Origin: Pterobdella sp. o SKG-2022
Taxonomy: Eukaryota > Annelida > Clitellata > Hirudinida > Piscicolidae
DNA: 64,000 nt
Assembly (NCBI GenBank): GCA_964035795.1
Contig: OZ038322.1
Location: 2,948,264 to 3,012,263 of the forward strand
Reading direction: 5' to 3'
In this document: positions 55,207 through 64,000 of the stretch, in pieces
Position numbering within the stretch: position 1 is the first letter of the stretch
How the letters are laid out: each line of letters starts with the position of its first letter
Notes under the pieces: model-generated
Databases searched by the model: none
What the model was told of the DNA's origin: nothing
Seen by the model: the letters and a program-made list of their open reading frames with translations, nothing else
Position numbers and translations under genes: made by a program

Positions 55207-58018
55207 TCATCATCATGGCTTTACTTTGCGAACGAAGATTTTATGAAAGGTTGCTCCCACGTCTACTACAAGCGCGCTTGTGACTATCAGGCCAAATCGG
55301 GATAGGCAGGTGCGACCACAGCGACTGCATTTCAAAGTTATGTCAGATACGACTGCTGAGGTATCACGAGTTTTCTTTCTGCAACGTTTTTCTTTCAGGT
55401 TGATTTTGCGGAAATCCTCGAAAGAGGAAGCAGCCTGGTGGATGATGTGGCAGCCAAAGTAGACCACTGGCTATGTCAATGTGGCAGGTACTGAGTGATT
55501 TTTCCAGAGTCTTTATAACGCCTCTTTGGTGCTCTTCTGTCGCGGTGGCCATTAGAAAGCTCGCTATTTAGGGTCATCCTGGGTAAGCGATAATCGCATA
55601 TTCTAGAAACATGTTCTGCCCAGCGTAGCTGTGACTTCTGTAGCATGGCTTCAATATTAGTGACCTCCGCTTGCTCAAGGACCTTAAACTTTGTGACGTA
55701 ATCGCTCCCGTGAATGTTAAGAATAATGAGGAGATAGCGCTGGTGAAAAAGCTCCAGGAGCCGCACGTTGTAACGAAACGTTACCCATGCTTCAGAACCG
55801 GACAGTAGGATGGTGAGTATGACAGCTCTGTACACGCTGATCTTGGTGCCTTTCTTCAGATGCTTGTTTTTCAGGCTCTCTTGTACAGTATGCCAAAGCG
55901 TTGTTTGACTTGGCTAGTCTGTTGTCTATTTCTCTGTCGATCTTGGCATCTGAGGTGATTTCGCAGACCAAGTAGGTGAATTTGTGAACGGTCTTCAACA
56001 CAGTCTTACCGATGATGATGTGAGAAAGGCGATACTTTTCTTGAGCTGCAGGCTGGTGAAGAACTTCCGTCTTTTTCAGGTTGACCTGAAGACCAAAGAG
56101 CTGGGGAGTTTCTGCAAAGCAGGATGTCAGGTGCTGCAAGGCTTTGTCGGTATGTGCGACGAGGGCAGCGTCGTCGGCAAATAAGAAGTCTCAAATTAAC
56201 AACTCCCAAGTCTTTGTGTGGGCCTGCAACCTCTTTAGGTTGAATGGACTGCCGTCAAAACGATAGCGGATGTATACAGCATCTTCATCGTCGAGGTCTC
56301 TTATGGCCTGTTTGAGCATCATGCTGAAAAGGATGCTGAACAAAGTTAGAGCCAAACAACAACCTTGTTTCACACCGTTGGCAATGGGGAAGGGCTTAGA
56401 GAGGTCGCTGTTCAGCCTAACTTGGCCGTGCTGGTCTTCATGCAACTGGATGAACAGGTTGAGAAAATTTGGGGGACAGCTGAAGCGCTCCATGATTAGC
56501 CAAAGACCTTTTTTGCTCACCGTGTGGAACGTCTTGGTTAAGTCGATAAACATACAGTTCTTTGTTCTGCTCCCTTTTTTTGAAGCTGCCAGAGAACAAA
56601 ATCCATGTCTGTGGTACCCCGGGTGGCTTTGAAGCCACTGGGTTTCCATGAAGTGGTCTTCTGCAATGATAGGTACTAGTCTATTCAAAAGCACACGAGC
56701 AAAGCTTTTGCATTCAATGGAGAGTAGATTGATCCCCTGGTAGTTTGAGCAGTCAGACTTTTTTTCCTTTTTCTTGTATAGAGTAATAATGACTGCATTC
56801 CGGAGGTCTTCTGACAATTTGCTCTGTTCCCAACAACTGACAAGGGGTTTATGGAGTTTGCTGTGTAAAGCTGGACCTACATTTTTCCAAAGCTCAGATG
56901 GAATTCTATCAACTCCTGCTGCTTTGCTACCTTTCACCTGCTTTGGTAAGTTCTTGCATTGTGGGCGGCTCGTCCATTTTGACCTTGACTGGCAGCTGAA
57001 GGATGTGGAGTAGTGCCGAATCTTGGACAGCTCGATCAGTATTAAACAGGGTCTGAAAATGTTTAGACCAAAGGCAAAAGATGGATGTCTTGTCTTTGAG
57101 GAGTGTCTGTCCATCTGCATTGCGCAAAGAACTCTGGGCCTGGTATGTGAGGCCATATACTGCCTTAAAGGCTTCCTAAAAACCTCTTAAAACACCAGCA
57201 TCAGCAGCCCGGCGAAAGAACCCACCTTTTCGTCGTGCTGGGTGTGCACTTCAACAGGAGTGTCGAAGAGGTTCTAAACCACGTCAGCTTCCAACCCCAA
57301 AGCATTTCGAGAACCCATCCATCATTTTTCACTGCCCATCAAAAGTCACAAACAACTCGAAGCTACAAGTTTCTTTCGGGACTCGGTCCAAAGAGTGTCG
57401 GAAGAGTCTTTGGAAGTTGGCGCTCAACAACAACAACAACCAGCATCAGCACACTGCTGAGTTCTTACGACAAGGTTGGTCCACCATTCATTTGCATAAC
57501 TCAAAGCTTGAGCTGGAGCTTATTGCAAACTTGACGAAAAGCATCTTTCTTCACAGAACAGAACGGGTGAGCCAGGCAGACTTGGTGGGCTGATCTTTTC
57601 TTTTCTAGCAATTTTTGGATCTCTACAATGTTTTCGTTAAACCGGTCTTTAGACCTTTTAGTGGCAAACCCAAAAACTTCTTCAGATGTCTGAAGAATGG
57701 TAGTTTTCAGTTTGTCTCAGAGTGTTTTGGGAGAGAAATCTTTTGGGAATCTGTTATTTCCAAGCTTGGGCTGTAAGCCTGTCTGGAAGTCACTTTCACT
57801 TCAGCTGACTATAACGTGCTGAGTTTGAACTTTTTCTTATATGGCCCTCCATTCTTTGATCTTGGATTGAAGTGCATCCTGGGTTTGCATCGCACTAGGG
57901 TGTGATCAGTATGACATTCTACGCTGGGCATCACTCTGGTGTGCAAGACATCCTTGAGGTCTCGTTGACGCGCAGGAACATAATCAATGAGGTGCCAGTG
58001 TTTATACCGAAGATGCAT
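55207..58018 (-). mobile_element. jockey-like LINE with endonuclease remnant, RT and C-terminal zinc finger
   Basis: The minus strand from 58018 reads an endonuclease tail (WHLIDYVPARQRDLKDVL, ECHTDHTLVRCKPR). A 321-codon frame follows (57156-56191) with GSKAAGVDRIPSELWKNVG, DCSNYQGINLLSIECK, FIDLTKTFHTVSKKGLW and GVKQGCCLALTLFSILF. After a frameshift comes the catalytic DFLFADDAALVAHT (near 56175) and VNLKKTEVLHQPA. The thumb follows (LTILLSGSEAWVTFRYNV), with RWAEHVSRICDYRLPR, and a C-terminal finger LKCSRCGRTCLSRFGL near 55330. It is nearly full-length from the endonuclease tail on, but frameshifted. Confidence 0.9.
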
Positions 58019-58846
58019 CCAAGTTGTTCTTAAACTGTTCTTTTATTTTTTTTGTAATCAAATTAGTGGAAAAAAAGAAGAGGTAATTGAAAAAAATGAC
58101 TGTGCGTGTGGATTGAAGAATAAAGCGTGAGGGGCTGGAAATAATGAAAATTTACCATATTAGGACTGACTACATAAATATATATTCTAAAGTTGTCTTA
58201 AAGACTTAATCAGTTTCATGCCACTAATAATATTCGTTTGTTGGAAGATGGAGTTTGGGGATGACATTTTTTGTCAAAATTAAAATCTTTTTATTTCTGT
58301 GTAGTAGCAATAGTTTCAATAAGAATTATTGCTATTAGCAGGTGGGCAATAACGAGTTAAGCAGCATTCTTCTACAAATCAACCCGATAAAATCAAATTT
58401 AGATCTCATCAAACCAGATGTTTACTTTTTTAGCCCATAAATTACCTATTTTTTCTACTTAAATGAAATATCACAATCTTTCCATTTTTCTTCATTAGGC
58501 ATTTTTCCTGCTAAAACCTTTTCACCTAATTGGGATCAAGAAGTTATGGATGCACTTAACTGTTTAAAAGCAGTTCTTTTGATGATTGACCAAAAAAAAT
58601 CCTTGGTCAAATAAATAAATGGCTTTAAAAAATCTTTCTTGTCTTCAAAAAAAAAATTTACTATATACTTTTTAGGACCTCACTAGTTTTCAAGACCAAT
58701 ATCTTTTAGAAATTCATATTTTTGAATGAAACTTTAGAAAACAAAATTTTGTGAACTTATATATTTTACAACTAACAAAACATTAATTTAGGTAAATATA
58801 AATAGAAAAACATGAACACATCAAACTAAAATATTTAATAAGTAAA
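58019..58846. other. spacer downstream of PSMC3IP
   Basis: AT-rich; no gene or RNA seen. Confidence 0.45.
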
Positions 58847-59775
58847 TTAAAGAACAGCAAAGTCAATTTCATCAATTCCTGATTCTTCAAGAAGCTTTTT
58901 TTTTGGGTGAGGATACCCTTCCAAAACTGCTTCCACCATCTCTTTCACTATTCTTTTCCTTTTCCTCAACTTCAAAGGTTTTATAAAAATTTCTATTTAA
59001 CAATGAGCTATGAGTGGCTTGATAATACAACTAACTTCATTATAGACAATAAAATCCACAAGATCATGCAATAGAAAACTATTACACATCATCTATTCAA
59101 GTATATACAAACCTCTTTGAGCTGTTTATTATGCATGGCCAATACTTCTTTCCTTTCTTCAGGAGACACTGCATTTGAATTATTTTTAAGCGTGTCCAGT
59201 TTACCACTTAAAATCTTTATCTCAGATTCAACTTGCTTAACTTTAATTTTTGCCTCCTGAATTATGATGAAAGTTATGTATGAAGTTTAAAAAAATATAC
59301 ACAACAATTTTAATTAGATAAAAATATCTTGAGCTGAAAAAAATATATAAACATTATACCTCAGTAGTGAATGTTGATTCTAAATCATTAAAAACTTTTT
59401 CAAGCTCTTTGTACTTGCCATTCAAAATATTATTTTCTTCTGTGAGTTGAGATATTTTTGAATCCATTTCTTTCAGCTCATCTCCATCCACATCTGCCAA
59501 CACACTTTGATCTGCTACATAGACTACCTAAAATTTATTCACATGAATTATTTTTATTTTATTTCATCTGAAAATGGTTTTACTTGTTTATTATAAGCTT
59601 TTGATTTAATCGTTCCATTAGAAACTAACGCTTCAAGTGCTTTAACGACGGCAGTTTTACCAAATTGATTGTGAAGATTACTGTGAATATCAGTAGCACT
59701 GTACGGACGATTTTGTTTGGTTAAATATTCCAAAATGACAGAAACAGCCTGAGCATCTTTACTTTTACTACTCAT
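58847..59775 (-). CDS. PSMC3IP: homologous-pairing protein 2 (HOP2), 4 exons
   Basis: Exons on the minus strand: 59775-59584, 59527-59360, 59256-59113 and 58969-58847; all are phase 0 and the product is 208 aa (human 217). The N-terminal winged-helix domain reads SVILEYLTKQNRPYSATDI, KTAVVKALEALVSNGTI and KAYNKQ. A central coiled coil follows (KISQLTEENNILNGKYKE and on). The C-terminal part is AVSPEERKEVLAMHNKQLK, LRKRKRIVKEMVEAVLEGYP and KKLLEESGIDE. HOP2 works with MND1 to stimulate DMC1/RAD51 strand invasion in meiosis. The introns are 56, 103 and 143 bases. The terminal residues match the family closely, and the start Met has no upstream in-frame alternative before an AT-rich leader. Confidence 0.95.
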
Positions 59776-60177
59776 TAAATAAAATTTTTTAATTACTCAT
59801 AAGCCGCCAAAAAGTAGATAAACTTAAAGTTTTTGCGCGCTAGTGACATGTGTCTAAAAGTAAATTTTGTTCTAAATTATAAGATACAATGACTAAATAA
59901 TTATAATATGGTAAATTTTGTACTGAAAAATTTTTAAAAAACATAAGTTAATTTGAGAAATTTGAAAATAAAAATTTTACATCTAATACATTGCATTGTT
60001 AATAACTAAGCTTCTCGCTGATGATGATTTATAGAGTTAAAACAAAAAATTTTGAATTAAATCACAAGTTTCACACTTCTACCATCTTTCCAGCTCTTTA
60101 CTGGCTTCTTCTTCACTATCTTTTCATTTAAGCTTTGTTTTCTAATGTTTACAATTTTAGTTTCTTATTTTAACTTT
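59776..60177. other. 5' flank of PSMC3IP
   Basis: AT-rich; TGCGCGCTAGTGACATG at about 59836-59852 is an isolated GC-rich patch about 65 bases from the start codon and may be promoter sequence. No gene seen. Confidence 0.35.
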
Positions 60178-60520
60178 TCAGAGACATCTTATGTATGTTT
60201 TGTTTAGAAGAGATTAACTTCTCTGATAATAACATCGTTTTCAAAAATTACTATCTTCACAACCTATGGTAGATTTAACTATGAATGTATAAGAATTGCT
60301 TTGAACTTAATTTATAGTTAATACTTATAGTTAATATTTTGTACAGTTATTACGTAGTACACTAAATTATCTTTTAATTCATCACTATATAATCTCATAA
60401 ACAATAGCTACTTCATGCTAATATTTTATGATAAGGCTATACTTATCGAAAATTATAGCTTTTTTTAAAATAAATGTATGAATCCTCAAATGATGTTTTT
60501 AAAGTTTAATTTCTTGTTTT
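60178..60520. repeat. dispersed noncoding repeat, copy 3
   Basis: Begins AGAGACATCTTATGTATG, the reverse complement of the right end of copy 1 at 20277-20300. Contains ACTTATCGAAAATTATAG, AAATGTATGAATCCTCAA and GTTTTTAAAGTTTAATT, which match copy 1 directly. End motifs in both orientations fit a small element with inverted ends. Confidence 0.6.
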
Positions 60521-60684
60521 CTTCCCTGTTTATCCAACTTTATACTTTTTTAGGTGGCGAGCACTAGTTAGTATAGCCACTGAAAAGCCAAATGATGTAG
60601 AATGACCGCTGCACTAGGGTTGAAGCCCCTAATTTAAGACCTGTTTCTGTACAAGCATGTTCATTACTGAACTCGAATGACGAT

Positions 60685-62580
60685 ATGCTTTCAAATCCTT
60701 CTGGAAGGAGTACATTTGATGGTAAATGCAGAACAGGTCGCCAAACATTAGACTATCGCAAAAGCTTAATCGTTGCGTTTCAGAACGTGAGAACATTGCG
60801 CAGTCAGGCAGAACTGTCCCATTTGGTGAAAGCTAACGGTGTGGAAATAATTGGACTGGCTGATCAAAAGATTATGCATAGCGATTCTATCAACTACAAA
60901 GTGGTTAACCTCAAGTGCATGGAAAAATAACCAAAATGTGCTAAATGGCGGGGTTGGACTCATGATGAATAATAAGTTGAAGGATTGCATTACAAATATT
61001 AATGCTATCAGTCTTAGAATTCTCAGAGTAGACTTCACTGGAAATCCTGCAACTACTCTCCTAGTTCATTATTCTTCTGTGAAGGGCAACAGTGAAGCAG
61101 ATGAGCATTACAGCTTGCTGAGTGACTCCATCAAAGAATGCCCCAATCGCAACATTATTCTGGTAATCGGTGATTGCAATGCTCACATTGGAAATAAAGC
61201 AGCAAAATACACATATCACCAAGAAACGAATCATAATGGAGCACTTCTTATTAACTTAAAAAGTGGAAGAATTCGATCAAGAATGTAGAGGCGTACAGTT
61301 CCTTTGCGAGCATCGGTTCCGACCATCGAGTCATTTCTGCTCGATTGAAACTTAGTCTTAGAAAAGTCAAAACACCGGCACAAAAGAAATTATACAACTG
61401 GTTAGCACTCAGCAACAATGAAGAGTTGCAACATCAATATACGTTTCAGATAAGAAATAGATACGCTGAACTATGTATTGAGGGTGAAGATATCACGGAA
61501 AAATATGATAAGCTAATAAAAGCTAACAATGAAACGGCTCACTTACTTTTTTAAACAAGAGAACACAAAAACAAGACAAACTTCGCAAATAATGAAAAGG
61601 TTATTGAACAAAGATATAAAGTTCAAAAAGCTTTTGATTTATATCAAAGAGAGGCAAATGAAACCACCAGTGAAAACCTCAAATCAGAGAAAGCGTAACT
61701 TTATAGAATTTACAACAGCCTATGCGAAGAACAATTGGCACAGCAAATTACATTAATTGAAACAGCAGCCAAACGTGGTCAATGCTCCAAGTGCTGGAAT
61801 CTCATAAATGTGGTCGTAGAAGCTCCAAAAAAGGCATTCTCAAAGGCAAGAACAAATGTGAAAAGATCAGAAGCTGGTACAATCATTTAATCTATTTACT
61901 AGCTAAGGAACTTACAATATCAGATGATTGTGGTGCCCAGGTTCAAACAATATTTGAAGATTTACAGATAGAAACTGGGCCTTTCACCAAAAAAGAATAT
62001 CTTGCAGTGAAAAAATATCTTAAACTTGGAAAAGTTTCTGGTGAAGACGGTATTCCAAACGAACTATTGAAGTACTGCAATATAGACGACAACGTTTTAG
62101 AATATGCTAACTCACTTCTTTTAGACAGTCATAAGCCCCAACAATGGTCTGACATCAACATTCCACCTCTACCAAAAGACGGGGACCTCAGTAATGCATC
62201 AAACTATAAAGGAATCGGTCTGTCAGCTATGATGTCAAAAGTAGTGAACAAACTTATACTAAATCGAATTCAACCTCAACTAGACCCACTACTCAAAAAC
62301 AACCAAAATGGATTTCGACCCAAAAGAAACCACAGCTCACATTCTAGCTCTTTGAAGAATAATTGAAGAAGCAAAAAGAAATAATGTCCCTGCAACCATA
62401 GTTTTTGTGGATTTCAGTAAAGCATTTTAGCGTTCACAGAGCAAAAATGATGCAAATCCTCAAAGCATATGGAATTCCAAATGAACTTGTCAATGCCAAT
62501 TACCATCGAAATAGTTCGTTCCCAAATGGAGACGAAAAGCGTTTGATAGTTAAAAAGTCAAAATATTTTAAAAGAAAAAG
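60685..62580 (+). mobile_element. LINE with endonuclease and RT fingers/palm, truncated
   Basis: The endonuclease reads LIVAFQNVRTLRSQAELS and EIIGLADQKI, then GGVGLMMNNKLKDC, VHYSSVKGNSEADEHYS and LVIGDCNAHIG, then IGSDHRVISARLKL (61320). The RT N-terminal part (61782-62366) reads KLGKVSGEDGIPNELLKYC, PPLPKDGDLSNASNYKGIG and NQNGFRPKRNHSSH. FVDFSKAF near 62405 is the last RT motif. The element is broken near 62530, before the catalytic motif. There are multiple frameshifts. Confidence 0.85.
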
Positions 62581-63262
62581 CTATGATCCTTAAATGAGAG
62601 TTTTAATTAAAATTAGTTTATGAATAATAGGAAATAAAATACAAGATGTCGAATGTCAATAAAGTCAATTGGCAAATAGTTAATTTAAAATTGATAACTT
62701 TATTGCCAAAATTTTTTCTGCTTCAATCTTTAATGAGTTTTTCATCAAAATCATATAAGCTTTTTATAATGACAAAGATAGATTCATATATTCATCCTCA
62801 AATTTATCAGACACATAACCAATTACTTTCCTCACCATGGGAAGGTGGGTGCGCATATAAAGTTCTTATACAGGCACTTCATTTTAAAATGATTGTCTTC
62901 ATAGCATCTTCATGCAAAGCATTTCTTGGAGAAACATTTTTTTCTTGAACTTAAAATATTAAATTTTAAAAAATTGCAAAATAACTTTGAATAAAATTTT
63001 TCTGTTTCTAATTTACTTACGTAATTTTTGATTTTTTTACTCGATCACCCAACCGTCATTTTCCTAATACTAGCTGGTTTATTGAGTTCGATTGATACCA
63101 CCAGATGACGTTTGAATTCAATATTGATCTAAATGAGTTAATTTATCGATTAATTTTATAATTTTCAAAGTATGTATGTATCATATTGAGTTCAAAAAAG
63201 TATTTTGCTTCGTGTTTAATTCGACAGAAGCAAAAAGTATTATTTTTTGTTATTTTTTGAAC
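62581..63262. other. spacer, possible minus-strand exon unproven
   Basis: GC-richer 62815-62900 includes a donor-like CATG/GTGAGG on the minus strand, but I could not build an exon. Otherwise AT-rich. Confidence 0.3.
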
Positions 63263-63406
63263 ATGGTGAAAAAATTTCTAATGATATATTTCATGTTCAT
63301 ACTTTTTGCTACGTGCACTGCTAAGCTGAAATGTTTTGGAAAAGACAGAACCACTCTTCTCTGCCAAAAAAACTGCCAGTTGATAGTTCTTCCCACCGAG
63401 CGTTAG
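63263..63406 (+). CDS. candidate small secreted cysteine peptide (47 aa)
   Basis: The frame reads MVKKFLMIYFMFILFATCTA, a typical signal peptide (two Lys, hydrophobic core, small residues before the cut). A short basic mature part follows, with cysteines in CF...LLCQKNCQ, ending at a stop after PTER. The mature peptide would be about 27 residues with three cysteines. GTTAGT at the stop codon could instead be a donor to a further exon carrying more cysteines. A longer frame from 63176 is less likely because the signal sequence would then be internal. The function is unknown and no toxin or hormone family is recognised. Confidence 0.35.
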   Translation: MVKKFLMIYFMFILFATCTAKLKCFGKDRTTLLCQKNCQLIVLPTER

Positions 63407-63795
63407 TTATTTTCAAATTGAGGTTGAAAAAATTTTTAAACTTAGTTTATAAAAACCCTTTACAACGGTTTTATAGCTAAATTTAATGTTAAGAGTACAA
63501 CTAATTTGATGAATAGGCGGTTCAAAAGACATTATGCTGGCGTGAATTTTTACCCTCGTAATAATTTTTCGTTAGTAAAGCTATATATTTCAATAAGTTT
63601 AGGTTTGTATTAACATACTCCCATAAATTTAGAATTTCAAGTTTCTTCTAGATTCTAAAATACACAAATGAGTTTTTGTGCATGGACGTGTCAAGAATAA
63701 AATTGACGATTACCCTTACAGATTGGTATTTTTGTTGATTACGAACAAGGATGTAAAATTTTTGAAGCAAACTTTATATAAATACTAAAGCTGGA
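63407..63795. other. AT-rich spacer
   Basis: No coding or structural signal recognised. Confidence 0.4.
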
Positions 63796-64000
63796 TTATA
63801 TAAGCACTTGAAAAAGGAATTTAAGTCGACCAGCTAAAATGTAGTTAGACATGAAAGGCAAAAGTACCAGAGCCAAGAATGACAGCAAAATAAAAAGTAC
63901 CAGTTTAATAGAAAAAAGATAATAATTTTTTAAAATCTGAATCAACATCAAAACTGCATAAACGCAAGCCCACATCATTGATCCAAGTAACCTCAAAAAA
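63796..64000 (-). CDS. hydrophobic partial frame at window edge, possible multi-pass membrane protein
   Basis: The minus strand is open from the window edge and reads RLLGSMMWACVYAVLMLIQ, then KNYYLFSIKLVLFILLSFLA and LVLLPFMSNYILAGR, then a stop. Two hydrophobic helices are separated by a short polar link. It faintly resembles the N-terminal membrane region of AGPAT-type acyltransferases, but there is no catalytic motif in view, so I leave it unnamed. The start lies outside the window or is the Met at 63996. Confidence 0.3.
   Translation of the reverse strand, partial: FLRLLGSMMWACVYAVLMLIQILKNYYLFSIKLVLFILLSFLALVLLPFMSNYILAGRLKFLFQVLI

Noticed and set aside
1..64000. CRISPR arrays, bacterial operons, riboswitches or phage genes
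   Set aside because: No regularly spaced repeats or prokaryotic gene structure; spliced genes and LINEs show an animal genome.
1..64000. LTR retrotransposons or endogenous viruses
   Set aside because: No Gag, protease, integrase or long terminal repeats were recognised; all RT sequences fit LINE or Penelope-like types.

Overview
The window looks like a piece of an AT-rich invertebrate animal genome, probably a bilaterian. It has spliced genes with GT-AG introns (some only about 59-80 bases), a HAND-type bHLH gene, a meiotic HOP2 gene, a fatty-acid elongation reductase and a PKA-family kinase. These sit among many decayed non-LTR retrotransposons, a Penelope-like element, tRNA-derived SINEs and inverted-repeat (MITE-like) elements. 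I cannot name the species. Exons were found by reading frames and splice sites together; every joined model below keeps its reading phase across all introns.

Layout. 1-2146: a composite of LINE pieces, repeated almost base for base at 30464-32609. 2683-3013: a weak two-exon candidate. 5378-14734 (+): PRKX/PKA-C3-like kinase in eight exons; its 5.2 kb fourth intron holds an antisense LINE with repeat-rich ends, and its fifth intron holds two inverted-repeat elements. 16390-17315: LINE tails. 17397-17877 (+): a two-exon gene for an 84-residue protein I do not recognise. 18044-18400: SINE plus RT fragment. 21739-22931 (+): three-exon type II membrane protein with a Thr/Ala-rich mucin-like ectodomain. 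24500-30440: LINE pieces on both strands, one carrying a SINE-like insertion with a clean target-site duplication and another carrying a tRNA-derived SINE.

33780-41992 (+): TECR in twelve exons, about 303 residues. Its ninth intron has been expanded by a LINE that is itself split by a Penelope-like element with a GIY-YIG domain. 42600-44030: internally deleted LINE. 46866-48330 (+): HAND in three exons. 51050-58018: three LINE families next to each other, one (52740-55004) extremely AT- and Asn-rich and carrying two perfect fold-back insertions. 58847-59775 (-): PSMC3IP/HOP2 in four exons. 60685-62580: another LINE. The right end holds a possible small secreted cysteine peptide (63263-63406) and a hydrophobic partial frame running off the window on the minus strand.

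The host genes are functionally unrelated: cAMP-kinase-type signalling, very-long-chain fatty acid synthesis, mesoderm/heart-type transcription control and meiotic recombination. I see no operon or pathway cluster. Most of the window's structure comes from retroelements, and the most unusual signals are in how these are nested, duplicated and rearranged.
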